64,000 nucleotides of DNA from Lentibacter algarum (lineage in GTDB: Bacteria > Pseudomonadota > Alphaproteobacteria > Rhodobacterales > Rhodobacteraceae): positions 240,523-304,522 of the forward strand of contig NZ_JAHKQI010000003.1 in assembly GCF_018860975.1 (NCBI RefSeq), given 5' to 3'. The notes beneath the pieces are model-generated. The model saw only the letters and a program-made list of their open reading frames with translations, searched no databases and was not told where the DNA came from. This document shows positions 1-12,123 of this stretch, piece after piece. Numbering within the stretch: position 1 is the stretch's first letter; each line of letters starts with the position of its first letter. A program made the translations under genes and the position numbers.

Positions 1-354
1 CGTCGCACGCATTAATGCCTGCGCCAAAGCACCGACATTCCCTCCAGCTTCCTGCGCCGCAATGACAGCATAAGACGCAGGCACAGGATTGGTCGGCCAG
101 AAGGCAGGCTTGGGGAAGGTCATCTCCATGCCGGTCTTTTTCACCTGACGCTTCAGCTCCTGGTTGCGGTAGTCCATGCGTGAAGGGTGTCTGTCAGCAG
201 GTGCCGCACCGCCAGTGCGCGGAAAAAGCGCCATAATATCCAAGGGCTTGTAATTAATGTCCTGCCCATGCTTCGCTGCGATCTCTTCAAGCCTGTTGCC
301 TGCGAGATATGCCCAAGGACTGAGTACAGAGAAGTAATAATCAATTGTTGGCAT
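1..354 (-). CDS. 2-hydroxychromene-2-carboxylate isomerase-like (DsbA/GST-kappa fold), 3' end cut by window edge
   Basis: Reading leftward from an ATG at 354 gives 118 uninterrupted codons that run off the window, so the C-terminus is missing. The protein opens with [20 protein letters not shown], the hallmark start of the HCCA isomerase family, where the Ser before Pro-Trp is the glutathione-thiol-activating position. It continues with a [17 protein letters not shown] segment and an [11 protein letters not shown] segment typical of the family. Members isomerise chromene carboxylates in naphthalene breakdown, but most marine alphaproteobacterial copies have no known substrate and act as glutathione-dependent thioredoxin-fold enzymes. 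It diverges from prs, with 116 bp between the two start codons. The family call is firm; the substrate is unknown. Confidence 0.85.
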   Translation of the reverse strand, partial: MPTIDYYFSVLSPWAYLAGNRLEEIAAKHGQDINYKPLDIMALFPRTGGAAPADRHPSRMDYRNQELKRQVKKTGMEMTFPKPAFWPTNPVPASYAVIAAQEAGGNVGALAQALMRAT

Positions 355-470
355 GCTGTAATTTCCCTTTGCGCTATTCGCTCTCTTTGCCCGACCCTAG
401 AGAGATGCTAAGCCGTGTCAACGTCATCAGTCTGCGACAGAATCATCAAAGCCTCGGGGGGGCTCAGCCT

Positions 471-1484
471 ATGTCACTCACCAAAGAACCAAAGCTCATT
501 GCCGGCAACGCCAACATGCCACTGGCCAAAGCGATCACGCGGCGCATGTCGCTACATCGCGGGGTAAGTCAGGGGTTGGTCGAGGCCCGCGTCGAGCGCT
601 TCAACGATGGTGAGATATTCGTCGAAGTGTTTGATAACGTTCGCGGCGAGGACATGTTCATCATCCAGTCAACCTCCAATCCGGCGAATGACAACTTGAT
701 GGAGCTGCTGATCATGGCCGACGCGTTGCGCCGCTCGTCTGCGCAGAGGATTACCGCTGTCATCCCCTACTTTGGCTATGCCCGCCAAGACCGCCGCTCA
801 AAGGCGCGCACACCGATCTCGGCTAAATTGGTCGCCAATATGCTGGTTGGCGCGGGTATTGAGCGCATCCTGACGATGGACCTGCATGCAGCTCAAATTC
901 AGGGCTTTTTCGACATTCCGGTTGATAACCTCTACGCCTCACCGATCTTCGCACTCGACATTAAGCATAAATTCAAGAATGAGATGGATGATATCATGGT
1001 CGTCTCTCCTGATGTCGGCGGTGTTGCTCGGGCGCGTGAACTTGCCAAGCGAATCGACGCACCGCTGTCGATTGTTGACAAACGCCGTGAAAAGGCTGGC
1101 GAAGTCGCCGAGATGACAATCATCGGCGATGTGACAGGTAAAAAATGCTTTATCGTCGATGACATGGTCGATACCGCAGGCACGCTCTGCAAAGCTGCTG
1201 AGGTGCTCATAGAGAATGGGGCGTCTGAAGTGCACGCTTACATCACGCACGGTGTGCTTTCCGGCCCGGCCTGCGACCGTATCAGCAAGTCAGTGATGAA
1301 ATCGCTGGTGATAACGGATACGATCGCTGCAACCGACGAAGCCAAAGCAACGCCCAACATTCGTGTGGTTCCCACTGCGCCGATGTTCGCACAGGCAACA
1401 CTCAATATCTGGAACGGCACCTCTGTCAGTTCGTTGTTTGACACCGACATGCTTGAGCCGATCTACGAAGGGCTGTTTACGTAA
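471..1484 (+). CDS. prs: Ribose-phosphate pyrophosphokinase (PRPP synthetase)
   Basis: Makes 5-phosphoribosyl 1-pyrophosphate from ribose 5-phosphate and ATP, feeding purine, pyrimidine, His, Trp and NAD synthesis in the cytoplasm. The 337-residue product is of normal length. It shows the FGYARQDR segment near residue 101, the metal-binding [11 protein letters not shown] segment at about 137 and the PRPP loop [10 protein letters not shown] at about 229. An in-frame ATG lies further upstream at 345, but the start at 471 matches the family N-terminus and follows a G-rich stretch that can act as ribosome binding site. It converges on the lectin gene with only 5 nt between the stop codons and no evident terminator hairpin. 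Confidence 0.97.
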   Translation: MSLTKEPKLIAGNANMPLAKAITRRMSLHRGVSQGLVEARVERFNDGEIFVEVFDNVRGEDMFIIQSTSNPANDNLMELLIMADALRRSSAQRITAVIPYFGYARQDRRSKARTPISAKLVANMLVGAGIERILTMDLHAAQIQGFFDIPVDNLYASPIFALDIKHKFKNEMDDIMVVSPDVGGVARARELAKRIDAPLSIVDKRREKAGEVAEMTIIGDVTGKKCFIVDDMVDTAGTLCKAAEVLIENGASEVHAYITHGVLSGPACDRISKSVMKSLVITDTIAATDEAKATPNIRVVPTAPMFAQATLNIWNGTSVSSLFDTDMLEPIYEGLFT

Positions 1485-1489
1485 GCCTC

Positions 1490-1837
1490 TCAGTAAACCT
1501 CCCAGGCGTCATCATCAGGCACTGACCCAATCGCCAACCACGATGCACGAATGCGGGCGATTTTGCTGTCTCCCCAAGTGCGAAAAACCAGATGAAAACC
1601 CGTCTCGCCGATGTTCTCGGCTTCAATATCAGCACGCAGATTTGTGGCGCTATCGACGTCCCAAAGCGTCAGTGAGCACTGCACGCTCGGCGCCGATTTG
1701 AACGGTTCTTGAAAGGCGATCCACTTGCGTGCTTCACGGTTTCCCGTGCCAGTCCACATTTCGCCACCCTCTTGATAATGCTCAAAAATTACATCATTGC
1801 CCTGCGCAACGCCGACACCGACCCCAAGTTTCTTCAT
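1490..1837 (-). CDS. H-type lectin domain protein
   Basis: A 115-residue cytoplasmic protein with no signal peptide. The core fits the H-type lectin fold first known from snail agglutinins: an EPFKSAPSVQ strand, an LWDVDSATNLRADI strand, AENIGETGFHLVFRTWGD and a terminal ASWLAIG. In animals this fold binds GalNAc; the ligand of the bacterial proteins is not known. The reading frame extends upstream to an ATG at 1921, but that extension runs through the atp terminator hairpin and its T-run. The ATG at 1837 (M-K-K-L-G) is therefore preferred, and it gives the expected domain-only length. The gene follows atpC on the same strand. A link to ATP synthase is suggested only by position. Confidence 0.8.
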   Translation of the reverse strand: MKKLGVGVGVAQGNDVIFEHYQEGGEMWTGTGNREARKWIAFQEPFKSAPSVQCSLTLWDVDSATNLRADIEAENIGETGFHLVFRTWGDSKIARIRASWLAIGSVPDDDAWEVY

Positions 1838-1888
1838 CGCAATTTGTTCCGTTCCCAAGCTTTCCCTTCCCGCACTCGTAACCGGCAC

Positions 1889-1920
1889 AAAAAATGCCCC
1901 AACCCTTATAGGTTGAGGCA
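1889..1920 (-). terminator. Rho-independent terminator of the atp operon
   Basis: On the minus strand, 41 nt past the atpC stop, a 10-bp stem (1911-1920 with 1895-1904, one G-U wobble) closes a 6-nt loop and is followed by six Ts (1894-1889). The wobble pair is a C-A mismatch on the plus strand, so the signal is directional and belongs to the leftward atp transcript. It also covers the upstream in-frame ATG of the lectin frame, which argues against that start. Confidence 0.85.
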
Positions 1921-1961
1921 TATCATTTTCTATCGCTTCTGCCCAGAGACAGAGCAAGGTG

Positions 1962-2357
1962 TCAGACCATATTTTGCAGAAGCTCTTCAAGATCGGCCAG
2001 CAAAAGTTCAGCCATATCGCGGTTTTCGCTGGCAGCATTTGCAGCAGCTTCACGAGCGGCAGCGACAACTGGTTCTAGATCAGCCTGCGAAGCATCCGCC
2101 ATGGCGATAGCCTTTTCGGCCAGCACCGAGCAGCCCTCGGGGCTGACTTCCGCAAAACCGCCAGTGACAGCATATTTTGCCTCACCCTCAGGCCCTGCAA
2201 TATGCAGCACACCAGGGCGCAGCGTGGTGATCACAGGCGCGTGGTTCGGCATCGCCGTCATCTGCCCGTCAGCACCAGGGATCTGCACTGAAGCGACCTG
2301 AAGAGAAGCAAGCTTCTGCTCAGGGCTTACCAGATCAAATTGCATCGTATCGGCCAT
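1962..2357 (-). CDS. atpC: ATP synthase F1 epsilon subunit
   Basis: Central-stalk subunit of F1 that couples rotation to the c-ring and can inhibit ATP hydrolysis. The 131-residue product begins with the beta-sandwich domain ([14 protein letters not shown], then the conserved [20 protein letters not shown] segment) and ends with a short helical region rich in Ala. It starts 13 nt after the atpD stop and is the last gene of the atpHAGDC operon; a strong terminator follows. Confidence 0.96.
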   Translation of the reverse strand: MADTMQFDLVSPEQKLASLQVASVQIPGADGQMTAMPNHAPVITTLRPGVLHIAGPEGEAKYAVTGGFAEVSPEGCSVLAEKAIAMADASQADLEPVVAAAREAAANAASENRDMAELLLADLEELLQNMV

Positions 2358-2370
2358 GTGTCAGCCTCCC

Positions 2371-4696
<2,326 letters not shown>

Positions 4697-4709
4697 TGCC
4701 TATCTCTCC

Positions 4710-6248
4710 TTAAGCGAAGTCAGCGGCGAATTCGTCCAGCGCTGCTTTGACGCGGTCGGCAGCATCGCCTTTGATCTTCGGATCTTCGTCTGTGATCCAA
4801 GTCAAAAGGTCAGCGTGCTTGCTGCGCAGGTGGTTAAGCAGGCCAGCTTCGTAGCGTCCAACCTGGTTCACTTCGACTTTGTCGAGGTAACCGTTGGTGC
4901 CCGCAAAGATGACGCAAACGATTTCGGCGTTTGTCAGCGGCGAGTATTGCGCTTGCTTCATCAGCTCTGTCAGACGCGCACCGCGAGCCAGAAGTTGCTG
5001 TGTTGCAGCGTCAAGGTCTGAGCCGAACTGGGCAAAAGCCGCCATCTCACGATACTGGGCCAGTGACAGTTTCACAGGGCCAGCAACCGAAGACATCGCT
5101 TTGGTTTGCGCCGATGAACCAACACGAGAAACCGAAAGGCCTGTGTTCACAGCAGGGCGGATGCCTTGGTAAAACAGTTCGGTTTCAAGGAAAATCTGAC
5201 CATCGGTGATCGAAATCACGTTTGTCGGAATAAACGCCGAAACATCGCCGCCTTGGGTTTCAATGATCGGCAGAGCCGTCAGTGAACCCGAGCCGTGATC
5301 TTCGTTGAGCTTTGAAGAGCGCTCAAGCAGACGTGAGTGAAGGTAGAAAACGTCACCTGGGTAAGCTTCACGGCCCGGTGGGCGACGCAGAAGAAGTGAC
5401 ATCTGGCGGTATGAAACGGCCTGCTTTGAAAGGTCATCGTAGATGATCAGAGCGTGCTTGCCATTGTCGCGGAAGTATTCCGCCATCGCTGTTGCCGCGT
5501 AAGGTGCGAGAAACTGCATCGGAGCAGGATCAGACGCCGTTGCCGCCACAACGATTGAATACTCGATCGCGCCGCTTTCTTCGAGGCGCTTCACAAGCTG
5601 GGCAACCGTCGAGCGCTTCTGGCCGATGGCTACATAAACGCAGTAAAGCTTCTTGCTGTCGTCATCGCCAGCAGCTTCGTTGTAGCTCTTCTGGTTGAGG
5701 ATCGCGTCAAGCGCCACGGCAGTTTTACCTGTTTGGCGGTCACCAATGATCAGCTCGCGCTGACCACGACCAATCGGGATCATAGCGTCAACCGACTTAA
5801 GGCCAGTCGCCATCGGCTCGTGAACCGACTTACGCGGGATGATGCCCGGCGCCTTGCTGTCTGCAATCGCACGGTTCTTGGTTTTGATCGGGCCTTTGCC
5901 GTCGATCGGGTTACCGAGGCCGTCAACCACGCGCCCGAGAAGCTCGGGGCCTGATGGCACGTCAACGATCGCGTTTGTGCGCTTGACTGTGTCACCTTCT
6001 TTGATGTCACGGTCAGAACCGAAAATAACAACACCAACGTTGTCAGTTTCGAGGTTGAGGGCCATGCCCATAATTCCACCTGGGAATTCAACCATCTCAC
6101 CAGCCTGGATGTTATCCAGGCCATAAACGCGGGCGATACCGTCGCCGACGCTAAGAACTTGACCAACTTCAGCAACTTCGGCTTCTTTACCGAAGTTCTT
6201 AATCTGATCCTTTAGGATCGCAGAAATTTCTGCAGCTTGGATACCCAT
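4710..6248 (-). CDS. atpA: ATP synthase F1 alpha subunit
   Basis: Non-catalytic nucleotide-binding subunit of F1, 512 residues, full length. It has the P-loop GDRQTGKTA, the [14 protein letters not shown] segment and the alpha-specific [20 protein letters not shown] signature. The start codon directly abuts the atpH stop (TAA-ATG with no gap), so translation is probably coupled. Confidence 0.98.
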   Translation of the reverse strand: MGIQAAEISAILKDQIKNFGKEAEVAEVGQVLSVGDGIARVYGLDNIQAGEMVEFPGGIMGMALNLETDNVGVVIFGSDRDIKEGDTVKRTNAIVDVPSGPELLGRVVDGLGNPIDGKGPIKTKNRAIADSKAPGIIPRKSVHEPMATGLKSVDAMIPIGRGQRELIIGDRQTGKTAVALDAILNQKSYNEAAGDDDSKKLYCVYVAIGQKRSTVAQLVKRLEESGAIEYSIVVAATASDPAPMQFLAPYAATAMAEYFRDNGKHALIIYDDLSKQAVSYRQMSLLLRRPPGREAYPGDVFYLHSRLLERSSKLNEDHGSGSLTALPIIETQGGDVSAFIPTNVISITDGQIFLETELFYQGIRPAVNTGLSVSRVGSSAQTKAMSSVAGPVKLSLAQYREMAAFAQFGSDLDAATQQLLARGARLTELMKQAQYSPLTNAEIVCVIFAGTNGYLDKVEVNQVGRYEAGLLNHLRSKHADLLTWITDEDPKIKGDAADRVKAALDEFAADFA

Positions 6249-6809
6249 TTATCCGACCTCTTTCATTGCATTCTGGAGGGAGCCGAGCTTCGAGCGGATC
6301 GACGTGTCGATCATTTTCGAGCCCACTTTAACGACAAGGCCGCCGATGAGGCTTTCATCAACGGACGCTTTGATGGTCACAGTCTTGCCGAAACGCGTTT
6401 TCAAGGTTTTGGCGAGCTTGTCTGCTTGTGCTTTGGTCAGAGCTTTGGCGCTCACGACTTCGGCTGATACTTCACCTTTGTCTTCAGCGATACGCGCGCG
6501 CAGGCCTTTGACAAGTTGTGGCACAACGAACAAGCGACGCTTTGCAGCCATAAGGCTAAGCGTCTTCGTCATGATTGGTGAGAGTTTCATCTTCTTGGCA
6601 AGCGCTGCAACTGCAGCGCCTTGCTCTTCGCGACTGTAAATAGGGCTTGAGAGCAGGTTGGTGAAGTCGGCACTGTCCTTCAGTGCGCTTTCCAAACTGT
6701 CCAAGTCACCTTCAAGCGGCGCAAGTTTTTTTGTTTCTTTGGCAAGGTCAAAAACGGCTGTCGCATAGCGGGCCGCAATACCTGTTGAGATCGAAGCTGG
6801 TTCGGACAC
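6249..6809 (-). CDS. atpH: ATP synthase F1 delta subunit
   Basis: Links the F1 alpha/beta crown to the peripheral stalk. The frame opens further upstream at 6872, but a GTG at 6809 with a GGAAGG ribosome binding site gives the usual 186-residue alphaproteobacterial subunit starting SEPASISTGIAARYATAVFD. The C-terminal signature region GGLVVKVGSKMIDTSIRSKL is present. It is the first gene of atpHAGDC. As in many alphaproteobacteria, the Fo genes are not adjacent. Confidence 0.93.
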   Translation of the reverse strand: MSEPASISTGIAARYATAVFDLAKETKKLAPLEGDLDSLESALKDSADFTNLLSSPIYSREEQGAAVAALAKKMKLSPIMTKTLSLMAAKRRLFVVPQLVKGLRARIAEDKGEVSAEVVSAKALTKAQADKLAKTLKTRFGKTVTIKASVDESLIGGLVVKVGSKMIDTSIRSKLGSLQNAMKEVG

Positions 6810-7113
6810 GTCCACCCTTCCGATTGTCTGGCCCCAGATTAGCAGGTCGTAAGCCAAGCTTACAGTCCGCACATCCCCCGGGGGCGTTTCACCCTGAGTT
6901 TTCTCAAAGCAGCTAAATCGAGGCGGGTGTAACAGAGCAAACTTGTTGCGGCAAGCTGCTACAGTGTTTTTTGCTGCAAGTGAATGTTACTTACTTTCAA
7001 CACCTTAGCCAAAGTGCGACGCTTTGGCCTGCAAAAAGTGCAGGTTTTTCCGGCGCTTGGGGTGAATCAGGGCTCCATTGCAGCCGTTTCTTCACCTTAA
7101 ACTGTCGTATTAC
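6810..7113 (-). promoter_or_regulatory. Upstream/leader region of the atp operon
   Basis: About 300 bp without a gene, between the methyltransferase stop and atpH. On the minus strand it holds two dyads that would lie in the atpH leader: GTAAGC-N3-GCTTAC (6849-6863) and a perfect CCCCCGGGGG palindrome near 6875-6884. A weak -35/-10-like pair (TTGCCG, 16 nt, TTACAC) lies around 6926-6955. The promoter itself is a guess; the palindromes are direct observations. Confidence 0.4.
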
Positions 7114-7854
7114 TTATACCGGAACCGCATCAGGCGGTGCTTTCAAAATCGAAATCGGTGTCTTCACTCTTTGCCCAAGGCCGGGGCGTGTCGGGGCAGG
7201 TATTTGCTTTGTCACTTCCACCATCAACACCCCACCACCAGCGATAAACGGAACACTACGACCGAGCTTTTCCCAAAACGACGCCGTCTTGCGCCAGAAT
7301 CGGCGCTCGCTCGGGGGTTGGTAAAGTGCTGTGCGGCTGTGTTCGGGGCGAAACCCCCAGAGTTTTAGTTGCTCGTCTAGCTGCCCAAGCGTATAGGGCC
7401 GCCCGTAGCCAAAGGGCGTTCTGTCGTTGCGGCTCCAAAGTCCCGCACGGTTGGGCACTATGAACAGTGCCCGACCACCAGGGCCAAGCACGCGGTAGGC
7501 TTCCTCAAACACTGCAGCCGGCCATTCGCTGGTTTCCAGCCCGTGCATCAGCACCAGTTTGTCGACATGCCCTGTTTCGACGGGCCAGTGCGTCTCTTCA
7601 CAAAGCACACTGACGTTCGGCATTTTGGCGGGCCAGGGCATCACACCCTGTGGGCCCGGCATAAGGCAGGTCACTCGCCGCGCATCCTTGAGGTATGGCC
7701 GCAGCAAAGGCGCAGCAAAGCCGAAGCCGAGCACAGACTGGCCGTTCGCACTGGGCCAGATTTCCAACATCTGGTCACGGATCACCTTTTGCGCGGCCCG
7801 CCCGAGCGTGCTGCGATAATAAAAGTTCCGCAGGTCTTTCACGTCAAGATGCAT
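7114..7854 (-). CDS. Class I SAM-dependent methyltransferase
   Basis: A 246-residue cytoplasmic protein. A degenerate SAM-binding start is visible ([16 protein letters not shown] in place of the usual GxGxG loop), followed by the motif around [40 protein letters not shown], typical of type-11 methyltransferases. The C-terminal half is basic and ends in a Pro/Val tail. It is transcribed divergently from gloB; adjacent methyltransferase and glyoxalase II genes are common in Rhodobacteraceae. The substrate is unknown. Confidence 0.8.
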   Translation of the reverse strand: MHLDVKDLRNFYYRSTLGRAAQKVIRDQMLEIWPSANGQSVLGFGFAAPLLRPYLKDARRVTCLMPGPQGVMPWPAKMPNVSVLCEETHWPVETGHVDKLVLMHGLETSEWPAAVFEEAYRVLGPGGRALFIVPNRAGLWSRNDRTPFGYGRPYTLGQLDEQLKLWGFRPEHSRTALYQPPSERRFWRKTASFWEKLGRSVPFIAGGGVLMVEVTKQIPAPTRPGLGQRVKTPISILKAPPDAVPV

Positions 7855-7916
7855 TGCAGCCCCTGCCCTGATCCGTCACTCTTTGATAAACCATATCAAA
7901 CCGGTAAGGAAATGCT

Positions 7917-8681
7917 ATGCCCCTCACACTCGCCACCGTTCCCTGCTTGGAAGACAACTACGCTTTCCTGATCGCCAATGATGCCGGAGAAGCGGCGCTT
8001 GTCGATGCGCCAGAGGCTGCGCCGATAAATGCAGAACTGGAAAAGCGCGGCTGGTCGCTCAAAACCGTGCTGCTCACCCATCATCACTGGGATCATGTTG
8101 AAGGCCTGGACAGCCTCACTGGCCGCGACGACCTGACTGTGATCGGAGCGAAAGCCGATGAGCACCGCCTTCCCACCCTTGATCACGCCTATAGCGACGG
8201 AGACAGCTTCACTTTGCTTGGCGAAGAGGTGCAGGTGTTTGATGTCTCTGGCCACACACTCGGGCACATTGCGTTTTACCTACCTGCTTCTGGCCTCGTA
8301 TTCTCCGGTGACAGCCTGATGGCACTTGGATGCGGAAGGTTGTTTGAAGGCTCGCCCGAACTCATGCATGACAGCATGAACAAGTTCGCAACTTTACCAG
8401 AAACGACCCTCGTTTGTTCAGGCCATGAATACACCGCCTCGAACGGTCGCTTCGCCGCAACGGTCGATCCTGACAACAAAGCGCTCGCCTTGCGCAACAT
8501 AGAAACTGCCAAAATCAGGGCCCAAGGCGGCTTCACCGTGCCCTCGACACTGGCGCTTGAGCGGGCAACAAACCCTTTCTTGCGCGCCAACGAGCCGAGT
8601 ATCAAAAGCGCGATCGGCCTGCCAAATGCCACCGATAAGGAGAGTTTTACGAAACTTCGCGCTATGAAAGACGCTTTCTAG
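7917..8681 (+). CDS. gloB: Hydroxyacylglutathione hydrolase (glyoxalase II)
   Basis: Hydrolyses S-lactoylglutathione to D-lactate and glutathione, the last step of methylglyoxal detoxification. The 254-residue product is a metallo-beta-lactamase-fold enzyme. It has the THHHWDHVEG metal motif, a later SGHTLGHIAFY histidine, the GDSLMALGCGRLFEG segment and the glyoxalase-II-specific CSGHEYTASNGRFA segment. The C-terminal helical glutathione-binding part ends NPFLRANEPSI. A short GAAAG-CTTTC hairpin followed by seven Ts at the stop codon may be a weak terminator. Confidence 0.96.
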   Translation: MPLTLATVPCLEDNYAFLIANDAGEAALVDAPEAAPINAELEKRGWSLKTVLLTHHHWDHVEGLDSLTGRDDLTVIGAKADEHRLPTLDHAYSDGDSFTLLGEEVQVFDVSGHTLGHIAFYLPASGLVFSGDSLMALGCGRLFEGSPELMHDSMNKFATLPETTLVCSGHEYTASNGRFAATVDPDNKALALRNIETAKIRAQGGFTVPSTLALERATNPFLRANEPSIKSAIGLPNATDKESFTKLRAMKDAF

Positions 8682-8836
8682 GGGTTTTTTTCGGCAATCA
8701 CGCCAATTGTGATACTTTATTTAAAGAAACCTCTTGAAGACTGGGCAGTATCGGCCACACTTTAACGATAGGCGAAGATCAATGAGCCAGAAGCAACCAA
8801 GCTTCAGCCGCCCAAGTCAGAAGGAGCACCAGAGCA

Positions 8837-11164
8837 GTGCCGTCATTTTCAACAACGTTAGAACAAGCCATTCACTCAGCGCTGGCCCTCGCCAACTCGA
8901 AACGCCACGAGTTTGCGACACTTGAACACCTCTTGCTCTCCTTGCTGGATGAGCCTGATGCAACACGCGTGTTGCGCGCCTGCGCTGTTGATCTTGAAGA
9001 CCTGCGGCAGTCTGTGGCCGAGTTCATCGACGAAGAACTGCTCAATCTGGTGACAGACATTGAAGGCTCTGAGGCTGTGCCCACTGCCGCCTTCCAAAGG
9101 GTCATCCAGCGCGCAGCGATTCACGTTCAAAGCTCGGGCCGCTCGGAAGTAACAGGCGCAAACGTGCTTGTTGCTATTTTTGCCGAACGCGAAAGCAACG
9201 CCGCCTTCTTTTTGCAAGAACAGGAAATGACGCGCTATGACGCCGTCAACTTTATCGCTCATGGTGTTGCCAAAGACCCTGCCTTTGGCGAGAATCGTCC
9301 GCTTACGGGCGCGGATCACGAACAAGACCACGAGATGCACACAGCAGAAGCCACCCCCGCTGAGGAGACGGCTCTGTCAAAATACTGTGTTGATCTCAAC
9401 GCCAAGGCCCAGCAGGGCGATATTGACCCGCTGATAGGCCGTGACAGTGAAGTTGAACGCTGCATTCAAGTGCTCTGTCGCCGTCGCAAGAACAACCCCT
9501 TACTTGTCGGTGATCCCGGAGTTGGCAAAACCGCCATCGCTGAAGGCCTCGCCAACAAGATCGTTACGGGCGACATCCCCGAAATTCTTTCGAAAACTAC
9601 GATCTACTCACTCGATATGGGCGCGTTGCTGGCTGGCACTCGCTATCGTGGTGACTTTGAAGAACGCCTCAAGGCCGTTGTCACCGAACTTGAAGACCAT
9701 GACGATGCCGTGCTGTTTATCGACGAAATTCACACTGTGATAGGCGCTGGTGCAACTTCCGGCGGCGCGATGGACGCCTCGAACCTGCTCAAACCTGCCC
9801 TCGCGGGTGGCAAGCTGCGCACTATGGGCTCAACCACATACAAAGAGTTCCGCCAGCATTTCGAGAAAGACCGTGCACTTTCCCGCCGGTTCCAGAAGAT
9901 CGATGTCAACGAGCCAACTGTCGAGGATGCTGTCAAAATCCTGCGTGGCATCAAAACCCATTTTGAAGACCACCACGCCGTCAAATACACCAATGATGCG
10001 ATCAAAACCTCGGTTGAACTGGCTTCGCGCTACATTAATGACCGCAAGCTGCCTGACTCCGCGATTGACGTAATCGACGAGGCCGGTGCGGCGCAGCATC
10101 TGCTCAAGTCCGCCAAGCGCCGCAAGGTTATTGGCGTCAAAGATGTCGAGGCGGTTGTTGCCAAGATCGCGCGCATTCCGCCGAAGTCGGTTTCTAAAGA
10201 CGACGGCATCGTGCTCAAAGACCTCGAGAACTCGCTCAAGCGGGTTGTCTTCGGCCAAGACAACGCCATTGACGCGCTGTCGTCGGCGATCAAACTATCG
10301 CGCGCCGGCCTGCGTGAGCCTGAAAAGCCGATTGGCAACTACCTTTTCTCCGGCCCGACCGGCGTTGGCAAAACCGAAGTCGCCAAGCAACTCGCCTCCA
10401 CTCTGGGCGTTGAACTGCTGCGTTTTGACATGTCCGAATACATGGAGAAGCACGCCGTTTCACGCCTCATTGGTGCGCCTCCCGGCTATGTCGGCTTCGA
10501 TCAGGGCGGTTTGCTTACTGACGGTGTCGATCAGCACCCGCATTGCGTGTTGCTGCTCGACGAGATCGAGAAAGCCCACCCCGACGTTTATAACATCCTG
10601 CTGCAAGTTATGGATAATGGCGAGTTGACCGATCACAACGGCCGCACCGTCAGCTTCCGCAATGTGGTGTTGATCATGACAACCAATGCCGGCGCGGCCG
10701 ACCAGGCCAAAGAGGCGATCGGCTTTGGCCGTGACCGTCGTGAAGGCGAGGACACCGCAGCGATCGAACGCACCTTTACACCCGAGTTCCGCAACCGTCT
10801 TGATGCGGTGATCAGCTTTGCTCCGCTCGGCAAGGAAGTGATCTTGCAAGTGGTCGAGAAGTTTGTGCTGCAACTTGAAGCTCAGTTGATGGATCGCAAC
10901 GTAACCTTCGAGCTCACCCGCGCCGCCGCCGAATGGTTGGCCGAAAAGGGCTATGACGACAAGATGGGCGCCCGCCCGCTTGGCCGCGTCATTCAGGAGC
11001 ACATCAAAAAGCCGCTCGCCGAAGAGCTGTTGTTTGGCAAGCTTGCCAAGGGTGGCCTCGTCAAAGTCGGCATCAAAGACGGCGCTCTTGATCTGCGCCT
11101 TGAGGGGCCTGACAAGCCGCGTATTTCCAGCAAGAAAAAGCCGCCGCTCTTAACGGCTGAGTGA
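8837..11164 (+). CDS. clpA: ATP-dependent Clp protease ATP-binding subunit ClpA
   Basis: AAA+ unfoldase that feeds substrates to ClpP, 775 residues. It starts at GTG with AAGGAG upstream. The N-terminal Clp-N repeats ([19 protein letters not shown]) are followed by a first AAA module with [13 protein letters not shown] and a second with [12 protein letters not shown]. The ClpP-docking loop is visible as E-A-I-G-F-G-R-D. It lacks the long middle coiled coil of ClpB, so ClpA is the right call. The adaptor gene clpS, often found just upstream, is absent from the 155-bp gap before it. The gene overlaps the following M23 peptidase by the A of its TGA. Confidence 0.96.
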   Translation: MPSFSTTLEQAIHSALALANSKRHEFATLEHLLLSLLDEPDATRVLRACAVDLEDLRQSVAEFIDEELLNLVTDIEGSEAVPTAAFQRVIQRAAIHVQSSGRSEVTGANVLVAIFAERESNAAFFLQEQEMTRYDAVNFIAHGVAKDPAFGENRPLTGADHEQDHEMHTAEATPAEETALSKYCVDLNAKAQQGDIDPLIGRDSEVERCIQVLCRRRKNNPLLVGDPGVGKTAIAEGLANKIVTGDIPEILSKTTIYSLDMGALLAGTRYRGDFEERLKAVVTELEDHDDAVLFIDEIHTVIGAGATSGGAMDASNLLKPALAGGKLRTMGSTTYKEFRQHFEKDRALSRRFQKIDVNEPTVEDAVKILRGIKTHFEDHHAVKYTNDAIKTSVELASRYINDRKLPDSAIDVIDEAGAAQHLLKSAKRRKVIGVKDVEAVVAKIARIPPKSVSKDDGIVLKDLENSLKRVVFGQDNAIDALSSAIKLSRAGLREPEKPIGNYLFSGPTGVGKTEVAKQLASTLGVELLRFDMSEYMEKHAVSRLIGAPPGYVGFDQGGLLTDGVDQHPHCVLLLDEIEKAHPDVYNILLQVMDNGELTDHNGRTVSFRNVVLIMTTNAGAADQAKEAIGFGRDRREGEDTAAIERTFTPEFRNRLDAVISFAPLGKEVILQVVEKFVLQLEAQLMDRNVTFELTRAAAEWLAEKGYDDKMGARPLGRVIQEHIKKPLAEELLFGKLAKGGLVKVGIKDGALDLRLEGPDKPRISSKKKPPLLTAE

Positions 11165-12123
11165 TGCTTCGCTGTCTCGCATTTTTAACAGGCGCGGCTC
11201 TGGCCGCGCCTGTTTTTGCTGAGGCGCCCCGCCTCGCACTCCCCATCGACTGCACTCTTGGGGACACCTGCTACATCCAAAACTACGTCGACCGGGACAG
11301 CGCCGCAGAAACCGACGCCGACTTCATGTGCCAAGACCTTACCTATGACGGCCACAAGGGAACCGACTTCGCACTGCCCTCGCTCGCAGACATGCAAAAA
11401 GGCGTTGACGTGCTTGCCTCGGCGAGCGGCGTCGTGCGCGGCACCCGCGATGAAATGCCAGACACCGGCCTTTCAAGTGACGTCGACGGCCGTGAATGCG
11501 GCAATGGCGTTTTGCTTGATCACGGTGACGGCTGGCAAACGCAATACTGCCACATGAAACTTGGAAGCGTAACCGTGCACAAAGGCGACAGAGTGAAAGC
11601 CGGTGGGGTTTTGGGCCAAGTCGGTTACTCGGGTAAAACCGAGTTTCCCCATGTTCACCTGAGCCTGCGCCACAATGGAGAGGTGGTTGATCCATTCGAG
11701 CCAAAGGCCAGCGCAGAATGCGGCTCCCAAAGTATTCCCCTCTGGACAACCGACATTGGCTATCAAGCCGGAGGGCTTATTCAACTCGGGTTTTCGTCAC
11801 ACCTGCCCAGCTTTGAGGCCGTCAAATCAGGCACTGCCCACGAGCCCGAAATGGACAGCACTGCAAGCGCCGTGGTGATCTGGGGATATGTGTTCGGAAC
11901 GCGACACGGAGATGTGCTTGAACTGACAATCAATGGCCCGGAGGGGCTTAACTTTACTCACAAGGCTCTGTTCAAAAAGGAACAGGCCCTCGCCTACCGC
12001 GCCGCTGGAAAAAAGCTAAACGCAGAAACTTGGCCCGCCGGTGTCTACAAAGGGCAGGTGCGGTTTATCCGGCAAGGCAAAAGCATCGGTGAACAAAGCG
12101 TCACCATGACAGTCGCGCCTTAA
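11164..12123 (+). CDS. Secreted M23-family peptidase
   Basis: A 319-residue exported protein: signal peptide [19 protein letters not shown], then a lysostaphin/LytM-like domain. Metal ligands of the M23 family can be picked out (YDGHKGTDF with His and Asp, and FPHVHLSLRH with HVH), preceded by a GNGVLLDHGDGWQTQYCHM stretch. A C-terminal beta-rich region of about 100 residues has no assigned family. M23 enzymes cut peptide cross-bridges of peptidoglycan or act as inactive activators; here the key residues look intact. The start overlaps the clpA stop by 1 nt (an in-frame GTG lies at 11161), suggesting co-transcription. Confidence 0.85.
   Translation: MLRCLAFLTGAALAAPVFAEAPRLALPIDCTLGDTCYIQNYVDRDSAAETDADFMCQDLTYDGHKGTDFALPSLADMQKGVDVLASASGVVRGTRDEMPDTGLSSDVDGRECGNGVLLDHGDGWQTQYCHMKLGSVTVHKGDRVKAGGVLGQVGYSGKTEFPHVHLSLRHNGEVVDPFEPKASAECGSQSIPLWTTDIGYQAGGLIQLGFSSHLPSFEAVKSGTAHEPEMDSTASAVVIWGYVFGTRHGDVLELTINGPEGLNFTHKALFKKEQALAYRAAGKKLNAETWPAGVYKGQVRFIRQGKSIGEQSVTMTVAP

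Noticed and set aside
1838..2068. Longer lectin frames starting at 2068 or 1921
   Set aside because: They overlap atpC or run through the atp terminator stem and T-run; the domain itself starts near 1837.
8734..8925. Small frame before clpA considered as clpS
   Set aside because: The translation shows none of the ClpS features and overlaps the clpA start in another frame.
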